Assembly: GCA_001483205.1 (NCBI GenBank)
Contig: JPPB01000048.1
Location: forward strand, 1-5,123
DNA length: 5,123 nucleotides
DNA from: an alpha proteobacterium 3107
GTDB lineage: Bacteria > Pseudomonadota > Alphaproteobacteria > Rhodobacterales > Rhodobacteraceae
Direction: 5' to 3'
Shown: positions 1-5,053 of the stretch, piece by piece
Numbering within the stretch: position 1 is the first letter of the stretch
Layout: the number at the start of each line of letters is the position of its first letter
Translations under genes and position numbers: made by a program
The notes under the pieces: generated by a model
The model's database searches: none
What the model saw: the letters and a program-made list of their open reading frames with translations, nothing else
Told to the model about the DNA's origin: nothing

Positions 1-300
1 CGTTGTTCTGAATCTTGGCCTCGGTCACCGCGTTGTTCTCAATCTTGGCCGTGGTCACCGCGTTGTTCAGAATCTTGTCCGTAGTCACCGCGTTGTTCTG
101 AATCTTGGCCTCAGTCACCGCGTTGTTCTGAATCTTGTCTGTGGTCACCGCGCCATTGTTGATCTTGTTCGTGGTCACCGCGTTGTCCTCAATCGCCGCA
201 GTATCAACGGCGTTATCGGCCAACTGGTCAGAAGTCACCGCGTCATCGGCCAGATCATCCGCATCGACAGTGCCGTCAATAATATCGTCACTGCCGCCGC
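1..300 (-). repeat. Coding 30-bp tandem repeats (ten units)
   Basis: Ten consecutive 30-bp units fill positions 1-300. The five at 1-150 are nearly identical. Units at 151-180 and 181-210 diverge, and those at 211-300 keep only the period and the codon pattern. Each unit encodes one decapeptide on the minus strand. Units 1-30 and 91-120 differ by a single base, which suggests recent duplication or conversion. Units are contiguous with no unique spacers, so this is not a CRISPR array. The gradient from conserved to diverged towards the gene start suggests the array grows at its distal end. Repeat number in an assembly of short reads may be wrong here. Confidence 0.95.
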
Positions 301-418
301 TACCATCCGGCGATGCGACAACATCCCCGGCCCAAGCCGCGCCCGTATAGCCGATTCCCGCCGCTTCAAGCGCGATAAGGGATGCCCCCGCCAGCGCCGC
401 CAACCTGAATTTGTCCAC
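1..418 (-). CDS. Exported decapeptide-repeat protein, N-terminal part (runs off the left edge)
   Basis: I infer a GTG start at 418. An in-frame TGA lies a few codons upstream, no ATG is available, and AAAGG sits about 8 nt before the GTG. The 139 codons in the window have no stop. Residues 1-30 look like a Sec signal peptide: K3 and R5, a hydrophobic stretch AALAGASLIAL, and a likely cleavage after AWA at residues 28-30. A Glu at 18 in the hydrophobic part is unusual. Residues 31-60 form a Gly/Asp-rich acidic linker. From about residue 51 the chain becomes decapeptides, increasingly regular towards the C-terminus: AVTSDQLADN, AVDTAAIEDN, AVTTNKINNG, then several of the form AVT(T/E)(D/A)KI(Q/L/E)NN. 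Similar AVTTxKIxxx repeats occur in phage tail fibres and large bacterial surface proteins, where they probably form elongated fibrous or beta-structured stalks. The anchoring or secretion domain would lie beyond the window, so the function is unknown. Confidence is high that it is coding and low on role. Confidence 0.85.
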   Translation of the reverse strand, partial: MDKFRLAALAGASLIALEAAGIGYTGAAWAGDVVASPDGSGGSDDIIDGTVDADDLADDAVTSDQLADNAVDTAAIEDNAVTTNKINNGAVTTDKIQNNAVTEAKIQNNAVTTDKILNNAVTTAKIENNAVTEAKIQNN

Positions 419-421
419 TTG

Positions 422-501
422 TTTACCTTTCGAGTCAGTTGTTCACAGGGCAAAACCCACACGACCACCCACTAGTCAATTTTCTCTTATCAAAAGGTAA
501 A
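422..501 (-). promoter_or_regulatory. Leader of the repeat-protein gene with an SD-pairing inverted repeat
   Basis: On the minus strand, UUUACCUUUUGA (501 to 490) can pair with UCGAAAGGUAAA (433 to 422). This makes a 12-bp helix with one G-U pair; nine consecutive Watson-Crick pairs are perfect. The downstream arm contains the Shine-Dalgarno AAAGG of the GTG start at 418. If transcription begins upstream of 501, the leader could hide its own ribosome binding site behind a loop of about 56 nt. A TTGACT hexamer (479 to 474) could be a -35 box, but I see no convincing -10 at the right distance. Transcription from it would begin after the first arm, in which case the repeat would act, if at all, as DNA. 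Confidence 0.45.
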
Positions 502-587
502 AATTTCTGCACAATAGCGCGTCAGCGGCCAAATTGTCCTGCCCGGCGAAACTGATCCGCACAGGCCTTGCCACACCGTCAACCCGC

Positions 588-616
588 TTGCCCCCCGCAC
601 GGGCCTGCCCTAGAAC
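588..616 (+). promoter_or_regulatory. Likely sigma-70 promoter of gatB
   Basis: TTGCCC at 588-593 and TAGAAC at 611-616 are separated by exactly 17 bp. Both hexamers are of the kind often seen in GC-rich alphaproteobacterial promoters. Transcription would start near 623, leaving a short leader of about 25 nt that contains the GCAGGA ribosome binding site just before the ATG at 648. This position also argues against the longer gatB reading frame that opens at 534. Confidence 0.5.
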
Positions 617-647
617 ACGCCCCGAACCGGCAACGCAGGACAAACCC

Positions 648-2162
648 ATGCCCGACGCCCTTTCCTATACCGCGCCCGAGGCGAAAGTGATCCGGGGGGC
701 GGTCTCTGACTGGGAACTGGTGATCGGGCTGGAGGTCCATGCGCAGGTCAGCTCTCAGGCCAAGCTGTTTTCCGGCGCGTCAACCCGATTCGGGGCGGAA
801 CCCAATGCCAACGTCTCTTTCGTCGATTGCGCCATGCCCGGAATGCTGCCGGTGCTCAACGAATACTGCGTCGAGCAGGCGGTCCGCACCGGGCTGGGGC
901 TGAAGGCACAGATCAACCTTGTCTCTGCCTTTGACCGCAAGAACTATTTCTACCCGGACCTGCCGCAGGGCTATCAGATCAGCCAGCTCTACCACCCGAT
1001 TGTCGGCGAGGGCGAGGTGATCGTGGACATGGCCCCCGGCATCGCCCGCCGGGTGCGGATCGAGCGCATCCACATGGAGCAGGACGCGGGCAAGTCGATC
1101 CACGACATGGACCCGCGCCTGTCCTTCGTCGATCTCAACCGCACCGGCGTCTGCCTGATGGAGATCGTCTCTCGCCCCGACATCCGCGGGCCGGAGGAAG
1201 CCGCCGCCTATGTCGGCAAGCTGCGCCGGATCATGCGCTATCTCGGCACCTGCGACGGCAACATGCAGAACGGCAGCCTGCGGGCGGATGTGAATGTGTC
1301 GGTGTGCCGTCCGGGGGCTTATGAGCGCTACCGGGAAACCGGCGATGCCTCGGCGCTCGGCACAAGGTGCGAGATCAAAAACATGAACTCCATGCGCTTT
1401 ATCCAGCAGGCCATTGAGCACGAGGCGCGCCGCCAGATTGCGATTCTCGAAGACGGCGGAGCGGTGGATCAGGAAACCCGCCTTTATGACCCGGACAAGG
1501 GCGAGACGCGCCCGATGCGCTCTAAGGAAGAGGCGCATGACTATCGGTATTTCCCTGACCCGGACCTGTTGCCGCTGGAAATCGAACAGGGGTGGGTGGA
1601 CGACATCAGGGCCGGGCTGCCGGAACTGCCGGACGCAAAGAAGGCCCGCTTTGTCACCGAAATCGGCCTGTCCGAATATGACGCGGGCGTGCTGACCGCA
1701 GAGGTCGAGGCCGCCGACTATTTCGAGCAGGCGGCCCGGGGGCGGGACGGCAAGCAGGTTGCGAACTGGGTGATCAACGACCTGTTTGGCCGTCTGGCGA
1801 AGGATGGTCTGGAGATCACCGCCAGTCCGGTCAGCCCGGCTCAGTTGGGCGGGATTATCGACCTGATCGCCGGGGGGGAAATTTCCGGCAAGATCGCCAA
1901 GGCGCTGTTCGAGATCGTCTATACCGAGGGCGGCGACCCGGCGGAAATTGTCGCCGCGCGCAATATGCGGCAGGTGACGGATACCGGGGCGATTGCCGCC
2001 GCCGTGGAACAGGTGATTGCCGAAAACCCGGCGCAGGCGGAAAAGGCCCGGCAGAACCCGAAACTCGCCGGGTGGTTCGTGGGGCAGGTGATGAAGGCCA
2101 CCGGTGGTAAGGCCAACCCGAAGGCGGTGAATGAACTGGTGCGCGGGAAACTGGGGCTGTAG
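648..2162 (+). CDS. gatB: Asp-tRNA(Asn)/Glu-tRNA(Gln) amidotransferase subunit B
   Basis: GatB is the kinase/transamidase subunit of the cytoplasmic GatCAB complex. It phosphorylates the side chain of Glu-tRNA(Gln), and Asp-tRNA(Asn) where needed, then replaces the phosphate with ammonia delivered from GatA. The 504-residue product has the usual family length. The catalytic domain covers roughly residues 20-310, with signature segments [13 protein letters not shown] (21-33), [13 protein letters not shown] (98-110), [11 protein letters not shown] (238-248) and [10 protein letters not shown] (297-306). The C-terminal GatB/YqeY tRNA-contact domain follows, roughly 355-502. I chose ATG 648 because GCAGGA lies 7-8 nt upstream and the protein then begins like Rhodobacteraceae homologues. 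The frame is open to a TTG at 534, but the extra 38 residues cover the likely promoter. gatA and gatC are not in the window. The reading frame is intact. Confidence 0.98.
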   Translation: MPDALSYTAPEAKVIRGAVSDWELVIGLEVHAQVSSQAKLFSGASTRFGAEPNANVSFVDCAMPGMLPVLNEYCVEQAVRTGLGLKAQINLVSAFDRKNYFYPDLPQGYQISQLYHPIVGEGEVIVDMAPGIARRVRIERIHMEQDAGKSIHDMDPRLSFVDLNRTGVCLMEIVSRPDIRGPEEAAAYVGKLRRIMRYLGTCDGNMQNGSLRADVNVSVCRPGAYERYRETGDASALGTRCEIKNMNSMRFIQQAIEHEARRQIAILEDGGAVDQETRLYDPDKGETRPMRSKEEAHDYRYFPDPDLLPLEIEQGWVDDIRAGLPELPDAKKARFVTEIGLSEYDAGVLTAEVEAADYFEQAARGRDGKQVANWVINDLFGRLAKDGLEITASPVSPAQLGGIIDLIAGGEISGKIAKALFEIVYTEGGDPAEIVAARNMRQVTDTGAIAAAVEQVIAENPAQAEKARQNPKLAGWFVGQVMKATGGKANPKAVNELVRGKLGL

Positions 2163-2164
2163 GC

Positions 2165-2216
2165 GGGGCGCACCCGGCCCGGGGCAGCATTGGCCGGAAC
2201 GAAACGCCGCCGCCCC
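2165..2216. terminator. Weak hairpin potential between convergent gatB and the bolA-family gene
   Basis: The 53-bp gap between the two stop codons can fold as CCGGCC (2174-2179) with GGCCGG (2192-2197), loop 12 nt. GGGGCG (2165-2170) and CGCCCC (2211-2216) could close an outer stem. There is no T-tract on either strand, so an intrinsic terminator is not established. In such GC-rich sequence some pairing is expected by chance. Confidence 0.25.
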
Positions 2217-2473
2217 TACCCGCTCACATCCAGCGCCAGCGCATGGATGCGCCCGATGATCCCCGGCCCCAGCGCCTTGTGGACGGCCCGGTGGCGGGCA
2301 ACACGGCTCTGGCGCGCAAAAACCCCGGCGCGCAGGACCACGCGAAAATGGCTCTCGCCGCTGCCGTCATCCCCGGCGTGCCCGCGATGCAGCGCGCTTT
2401 CATTGATCACCTCCAGCCTCTCAGGCCGGAATGCGGCCCGCAATGCCCCACGAATTTCATCCTCAACACGCAT
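2216..2473 (-). CDS. BolA-family protein
   Basis: The 85-residue product matches the small BolA fold. BolA proteins work with monothiol glutaredoxins in Fe-S cluster handling and iron or redox sensing in the cytoplasm; some also affect morphology under stress. Visible marks are MRVEDEIRGAL, LEVINES (20-26), the variable loop 27-39, E40-S41-H42-F43 with the following strand (H42 is typical), the helix RVARHRAVHKAL (57-68), and the terminal IHALAL (76-81) whose His is the usual cluster-linked residue. ATG 2473 is chosen because homologues start here and GGA lies about 6 nt upstream, with AAGGGG further up. The frame stays open upstream into the J-domain gene on the other strand, but that extension is not BolA-like. 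The gene is convergent with gatB and divergent from the J-domain gene. Which BolA subfamily it belongs to is not certain. Confidence 0.93.
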   Translation of the reverse strand: MRVEDEIRGALRAAFRPERLEVINESALHRGHAGDDGSGESHFRVVLRAGVFARQSRVARHRAVHKALGPGIIGRIHALALDVSG

Positions 2474-2514
2474 TTTTTCCGATTTCCCCTTCAATCCTGC
2501 GCCCGAAGCACTAA

Positions 2515-2538
2515 ACTTTTCGCCCTGAGTCGAAAAGT
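2515..2538. promoter_or_regulatory. Perfect 8-bp inverted repeat in the divergent bolA/J-domain intergenic region
   Basis: ACTTTTCG (2515-2522) and CGAAAAGT (2531-2538) are exact reverse complements separated by 8 bp. The spacer contributes the first four bases of a GAGTC site (2527-2531), a target of the alphaproteobacterial CcrM methylase. The element lies 41 bp from the bolA-family start and 18 bp from the J-domain start, so it could be a shared operator or a leader hairpin. A possible plus-strand promoter, TTCAAT (2490-2495) and TAAACT (2512-2517) with a 16-bp spacer, would overlap its left arm. All of this is inference. Confidence 0.4.
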
Positions 2539-2556
2539 CGTATCGAAGGTTCTGGT

Positions 2557-3183
2557 ATGAAGAAAAACGATCCGTTCGGATTTGATATGTCGGTTTCCTC
2601 GGCGAAGAAGAAAATCTCGCGGGGGCGGCGCGGCATGTCGGGGGCGTTTGAAACCTCAACGCGGCGCTGTCAGCACCGGGGATGTCAGGAACCGGGCCGG
2701 TATCGCGCGCCCAAATCACCCGAACATCTGGACGAATTTTTCTGGTTTTGCAGAAAGCACGTGCGCGAATACAATCTGAAGTGGAACTTTTTCAACGGCG
2801 CGGGCGAGGATGACGTGGAATGTCAGATTCGGTCTGACCGGGTGTGGAACCGCGACACAAAGCCGCTTGGCAAAAGCGCCGAGGAACTGGCGTGGGACCG
2901 GCTGGGCATTGATGACGCCCATTCGATGCTGGGGGCGAATGCGACGCAGAACCCCGGAAAGTCAGTCACCGGGGTGCGTCGCCTGCCGCCGACAGAGCGC
3001 CGGGCGCTGGAGATTCTGGAGGCCGCGGATCACTGGACCAAGGCCGAGATACGTAAGCAATACAAAGCGTTGATCAAGGTTCTTCATCCTGATATGAATG
3101 GCGGCGACCGATCTCAGGAAGAACAGTTGCAAGAGGTCGTCTGGGCGTGGGATCAGGTGCGGGAGAGCCGCAGTTTTAAGTGA
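2557..3183 (+). CDS. J-domain (DnaJ-like) protein with an N-terminal Cys/His cluster
   Basis: The 208-residue protein has its J domain at the C-terminus, about residues 145-205, including the HPD tripeptide (177-179) that stimulates Hsp70 (DnaK) ATPase and the basic helix before it (KAEIRKQYKALIKVL). It lacks the G/F region, the four-repeat zinc finger and the C-terminal substrate domains of true DnaJ, so it is a specialised J protein with unknown clients. The N-terminus is basic (KKKISRGRRG). C38 and C43, with C65 and H68 after an aromatic stretch (FFWFCRKH), could bind a metal. ATG 2557 is preceded by GAAGGT with 6-nt spacing. It is divergent from the BolA-family gene. From memory, Rhodobacteraceae often carry a J-domain gene next to bolA and the cobaltochelatase gene cobS. 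cobS is absent here: a 413-bp non-coding gap follows. Confidence 0.9.
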   Translation: MKKNDPFGFDMSVSSAKKKISRGRRGMSGAFETSTRRCQHRGCQEPGRYRAPKSPEHLDEFFWFCRKHVREYNLKWNFFNGAGEDDVECQIRSDRVWNRDTKPLGKSAEELAWDRLGIDDAHSMLGANATQNPGKSVTGVRRLPPTERRALEILEAADHWTKAEIRKQYKALIKVLHPDMNGGDRSQEEQLQEVVWAWDQVRESRSFK

Positions 3184-3248
3184 TCCTGCCCGTTCCCCGC
3201 GGCGCGTGGTCCGCATTGCGCTGGCATCCGGCCCGCACGGGGCGCGCG

Positions 3249-3280
3249 GCTTATCCGCGGATAAGGGCAGCATCGCTGAC
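3249..3280 (+). repeat. 32-bp direct repeat, copy A, containing a 16-bp palindrome
   Basis: It contains CTTATCCGCGGATAAG (3250-3265), a perfect palindrome, followed by GGCAGCATCGCTGAC. The whole 32 bp matches positions 3518-3549 with two mismatches (3270/3539 and 3274/3543). As RNA the palindrome could form a 6-bp stem with a CGCG loop. It may be an operator or a dispersed extragenic element. Confidence 0.85.
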
Positions 3281-3349
3281 ATATATCATAACATCGTAAA
3301 ATTGATCACGGCCTCTAACCCCGATCCTGTCAGGCCGCTGCTGCATGAA

Positions 3350-3363
3350 TGTAAGCGCTTTCA
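3350..3363. promoter_or_regulatory. LacI-family operator-like site 1
   Basis: TGTAAGCGCTTTCA fits the general LacI-family operator pattern (TG-N-AA-N-CG-N-TT-N-CA), with the central CG typical of these regulators of sugar uptake and catabolism. No LacI-type regulator or sugar operon is in the window. The site is 21 bp, about two helical turns, from a second similar site. Confidence 0.5.
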
Positions 3364-3370
3364 CCGAAAA

Positions 3371-3384
3371 TGTAAGCCCTTACA
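3371..3384. promoter_or_regulatory. LacI-family operator-like site 2
   Basis: TGTAAGCCCTTACA is the centre of an 18-bp inverted repeat: AATGTAAG (3369-3376) and CTTACATT (3379-3386) are perfect arms around CC. The usual central CG is CC here. Together with site 1 on the same face of the helix it looks like a paired operator, but it lacks an adjacent gene reading away from it. Confidence 0.5.
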
Positions 3385-3439
3385 TTCCGGGAAAGAGGCC
3401 AAACCCGCGTCCGACCCGATCAGGGGGCAGGCAGGCGCG

Positions 3440-3459
3440 GCCCGGCGCTTGCGCCGGGC
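3440..3459. terminator. GC-rich hairpin, possible bidirectional transcription stop
   Basis: GCCCGGCGC (3440-3448) and GCGCCGGGC (3451-3459) are perfect complements; practically this is an 8-bp stem with a CTTG loop. No T-tract follows on either strand, so termination is only suggested by its place between convergent genes. It lies more than 250 bp past the J-domain stop. Confidence 0.35.
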
Positions 3460-3495
3460 GGGGCATTCGGGGGGCGATGCACCATTATGCAGAGG

Positions 3496-3511
3496 CTTAT
3501 CCGCGGGTAAG
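3496..3511 (+). repeat. Palindrome, copy B (one mismatch)
   Basis: CTTATCCGCGGGTAAG differs from the 16-bp palindrome of copies A and C by one base. It starts 23 bp before the copy C palindrome and lacks the GGCA-CAT-GCTGAC extension that A and C share. Confidence 0.8.
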
Positions 3512-3517
3512 GTCGCC

Positions 3518-3549
3518 GCTTATCCGCGGATAAGGGCAACATTGCTGAC
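3518..3549 (+). repeat. 32-bp direct repeat, copy C, containing a 16-bp palindrome
   Basis: It repeats copy A (3249-3280) in the same orientation with two mismatches. The palindrome CTTATCCGCGGATAAG is at 3519-3534. It ends just before the metZ terminator hairpin, so copies A and C bracket a 269-bp repeat-to-repeat interval containing the operator-like sites. Confidence 0.85.
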
Positions 3550-3561
3550 CTATTGGCCAAG

Positions 3562-3581
3562 CCGGGCAGCCGCCTGCCCGG
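3562..3581 (-). terminator. Hairpin downstream of metZ, likely terminator
   Basis: CCGGGCAG and CTGCCCGG (3562-3569 and 3574-3581) form a perfect 8-bp stem with a 4-nt loop, 15 nt past the metZ stop codon on the minus strand. The sequence after the stem on that strand is CTTGGCC, without a T-run, so it is either an imperfect intrinsic terminator or an RNA-stabilising 3' hairpin. Confidence 0.5.
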
Positions 3582-3596
3582 GTGCCCCCAAAGCCC

Positions 3597-4784
3597 TCAG
3601 ACCGCCGCCAGCCCGGCCAGCAAATCCGCGATCAGGTCATCGGTGTCCTCAAGCCCGACCGACACCCGCACCAGCCCCGGCGTGATCCCCAACGCGGCCC
3701 GCTGTGCCTCGGTCAGGCGCTGATGGGTGGTGGTGGCCGGATGGGTCACAATGCTCTTCGCATCCCCCAAGTTATTGGAAATCCTGAATATCCCCAGCGC
3801 ATTCAGCAGCCGGAACGCCTCTGCCTGCCCGCCTTTCAGCTCAAGCGACAGCACGGTGCCGCCCATCTCCATCTGACGCCGGGCCAGCGCATATTGCGGG
3901 TGGTCCTCCAGATGCGGATAGATCACGCGGGCGAGCTTCCCGTGCCCCTGCAACCCACGGGCAATCGCCAGCGCCGACGCCGCCTGCGCCCGGCACCGCA
4001 GATCGAGCGTTTCCATCCCCTTCAGCATCACCCAGGCGTTGAACGGGCTGAGCGCGCCGCCGGTATGCTTGATGTAAGGCTCAAACGTCTTGCGGATATA
4101 GTCGCGGCTGCCGCAGACCACCCCGCCCAGGCACCGCCCCTGCCCGTCGATATGCTTGGTGGCGGAATAGATGATCACATCCGCCCCCAGATCGCCCGAA
4201 CGCTGAAACACCGGGGTGGCGAAAACATTGTCAACAATGACCACCGCCCCGGCTGCACGGGCAATCCCGGCCACGGCTCTGATGTCGATGATTTCCAGCG
4301 TCGGGTTGGAAATGGTCTCCAGAAACACGGCCCGAGTGTCAGGGCGGATTGCCGCGCGCCACGCGCCCAAATCGGCCCCGTCAACGAACGTCACCCGGAC
4401 CCCGTAGCGGCCCAGCACCTCTTCAAGGATATAGAGGCAAGAGCCGAACAGCGCCCTGGCCGACACCACATGGTCGCCCGCCCGCAGCATCGAGAACAGG
4501 GCCGCGTTTACCGCCGCCATGCCCGACGCGGTGGCAAAGGCGTCCTCGGTGCCTTCCAGCGCCGCGACCCGTTCCTCGAACATGCGCACGGTGGGGTTGC
4601 CGTAGCGGGCATAGATGAACTCATCATCCCCGGCCTCGATAAACCGCGCCTCGGCCTGTTCGGCGCTGTCATAGGCAAAGCCCTGGGTGAGAAAGATCGC
4701 CTCTGACATTTCGTTGTAGTGGCTGCGGCGGCTGCCGGCATGAACCAGCGTCGTGCGCATGTTCCGGTCGTCTTTCCTGCTCAT
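3597..4784 (-). CDS. metZ: O-succinylhomoserine sulfhydrylase
   Basis: This is a cytoplasmic PLP enzyme of the Cys/Met-metabolism (fold type I) family that makes homocysteine from O-succinylhomoserine and sulfide, bypassing cystathionine. The 395-residue length suits MetZ better than the longer MetY type (about 430). Visible motifs are the phosphate/substrate segment YARYGNPT (58-65), SGM (87-89), D185 in VIVDN, which contacts the PLP ring nitrogen, the Schiff-base lysine K210 in SATKHIDGQG, and the C-terminal substrate arginine R373 in VRVSVGLED. ATG 4784 is preceded by GAGGAA with 5-nt spacing. The frame is open further up to 5030, but that part overlaps the terminator, riboswitch and promoter. 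M9 is a weaker alternative start. The SAM-II-type riboswitch supports a role in methionine synthesis. Close relatives (cystathionine gamma-synthase, O-acetylhomoserine sulfhydrylase) cannot be excluded by eye. Confidence 0.93.
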   Translation of the reverse strand: MSRKDDRNMRTTLVHAGSRRSHYNEMSEAIFLTQGFAYDSAEQAEARFIEAGDDEFIYARYGNPTVRMFEERVAALEGTEDAFATASGMAAVNAALFSMLRAGDHVVSARALFGSCLYILEEVLGRYGVRVTFVDGADLGAWRAAIRPDTRAVFLETISNPTLEIIDIRAVAGIARAAGAVVIVDNVFATPVFQRSGDLGADVIIYSATKHIDGQGRCLGGVVCGSRDYIRKTFEPYIKHTGGALSPFNAWVMLKGMETLDLRCRAQAASALAIARGLQGHGKLARVIYPHLEDHPQYALARRQMEMGGTVLSLELKGGQAEAFRLLNALGIFRISNNLGDAKSIVTHPATTTHQRLTEAQRAALGITPGLVRVSVGLEDTDDLIADLLAGLAAV

Positions 4785-4837
4785 CCCGCTTCCTCTGCAA
4801 GCGCGCCCGTGGCCGGTCGGGGCCGGACATGGACACG

Positions 4838-4871
4838 AAAAAACCCCACCGGTCAAAGACATCGGGGGGGT
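4838..4871 (-). terminator. Intrinsic terminator in the metZ leader (riboswitch expression platform)
   Basis: On the minus strand, ACCCC (4871 to 4867) pairs with GGGGU (4847 to 4843), continued after one mismatch by CCG with CGG. The loop is about 11 nt, and a run of six U follows (4843 to 4838; the first U can pair in the stem). It lies between the riboswitch aptamer and the metZ start, so it would give early termination when SAM is bound. An outer inverted repeat, GGACAC (4881 to 4876) and GUGUCC (4836 to 4831), encloses it and could form a competing longer hairpin. Confidence 0.75.
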
Positions 4872-4882
4872 GGTTGTGTCCC

Positions 4883-4940
4883 GGTCCTGTTTAGCGGCAT
4901 GTTTGACGTGGCCCGCAATCCGGTGAACAAATCGCCACGG
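4883..4940 (-). promoter_or_regulatory. SAM-II-type riboswitch aptamer ahead of metZ
   Basis: Transcribed on the minus strand. The P1 stem CGUGGC (4939 to 4934) pairs with GCCACG (4912 to 4907). Its loop contains GAUUUGUUCACCGGAUUGC, and the 3' side contains UCAAACAUGC and GCUAAACAGGA (4895 to 4885). The order P1 - GAUUU..ACCG.AUUGC - P1' - AAA - GCUAAA..AGG matches the SAM-II (metA) motif known from alphaproteobacterial methionine genes. GCGG (4916 to 4913) and CCGC (4897 to 4894) could form part of the pseudoknot. SAM binding should lower metZ expression. The related SAM-V class has a similar core and is the main alternative. Confidence 0.85.
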
Positions 4941-4944
4941 TGCC

Positions 4945-4973
4945 CTCGTAGCCGGTGCGGGGGCGGCGGTCAA
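4945..4973 (-). promoter_or_regulatory. Likely promoter of the metZ riboswitch leader
   Basis: TTGACC (4973 to 4968) and TACGAG (4950 to 4945) on the minus strand have an exact 17-bp spacer. Transcription would start near 4940-4938, at the first bases of riboswitch stem P1, as expected for a compact aptamer. The untranslated leader would be about 155 nt. Confidence 0.65.
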
Positions 4974-5053
4974 GGGAAAGACCTGTGCGTGATGTCCGGG
5001 TCCGGCGGGGATATGGGCAACGGGTTTCACTAGAATGGTGAGGGCAGCGCCCG

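Larger units (their letters stand above)
3184..3596. other. 413-bp intergenic gap rich in palindromes, between convergent genes
   Basis: No convincing gene lies here: short open frames (for example one from ATG 3345) overlap the palindromes and resemble nothing I recognise. The gap holds a 32-bp direct repeat (3249-3280 and 3518-3549), a related palindrome at 3496-3511, two LacI-type operator-like sites (3350-3363 and 3371-3384) and two GC hairpins. An AT-rich patch, 3280-3305, contains TAAAAT at 3297-3302 with GCTGAC 16 bp upstream, a poor promoter candidate reading rightwards. Both flanking genes end towards this gap, so promoter-type elements here have no obvious target. Confidence 0.7.

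Noticed and set aside
1..210. CRISPR-like array of 30-bp repeats
   Set aside because: The units are directly adjacent with no unique spacers and keep an open reading frame with a decapeptide period; this is a coding tandem repeat.
235..468. Minus-strand 77-residue frame
   Set aside because: It overlaps the signal peptide region of the GTG-started repeat protein in another frame and shows no recognisable features.
534..647. 38-residue N-terminal extension of GatB from a TTG codon
   Set aside because: It covers the likely promoter and start region; homologues begin near the ATG at 648, which has a good ribosome binding site.
780..1538. 252-residue minus-strand frame opposite gatB
   Set aside because: It is a high-GC shadow of gatB, with low-complexity composition and no family resemblance.
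2474..2719. Upstream extension of the BolA-family frame
   Set aside because: It overlaps the divergent J-domain gene, is not BolA-like, and the internal ATG at 2473 gives the normal family length.
3250..3265. DnaA boxes / replication origin from the TTATCC sequences
   Set aside because: The TTATCC is followed by GCGG rather than the ACA of a DnaA box, no origin genes are nearby, and the symmetric palindrome is a better description.
3098..3685. 195-residue plus-strand frame across the J-domain end, the gap and the metZ end
   Set aside because: It crosses palindromes and two stop regions of real genes and has no recognisable domain.
3582..4706. 374-residue plus-strand frame opposite metZ
   Set aside because: It is the antisense shadow of metZ; the metZ motifs (SATKHIDGQG and others) are unmistakable on the minus strand.
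4785..5030. 82-residue N-terminal extension of MetZ
   Set aside because: The translated stretch spans the terminator, riboswitch and most of the promoter, and homologues start near 4784.
5031..5036. TAGAAT as a plus-strand -10 box
   Set aside because: No acceptable -35 hexamer is found 16-18 bp upstream, and no supported gene follows within the window.
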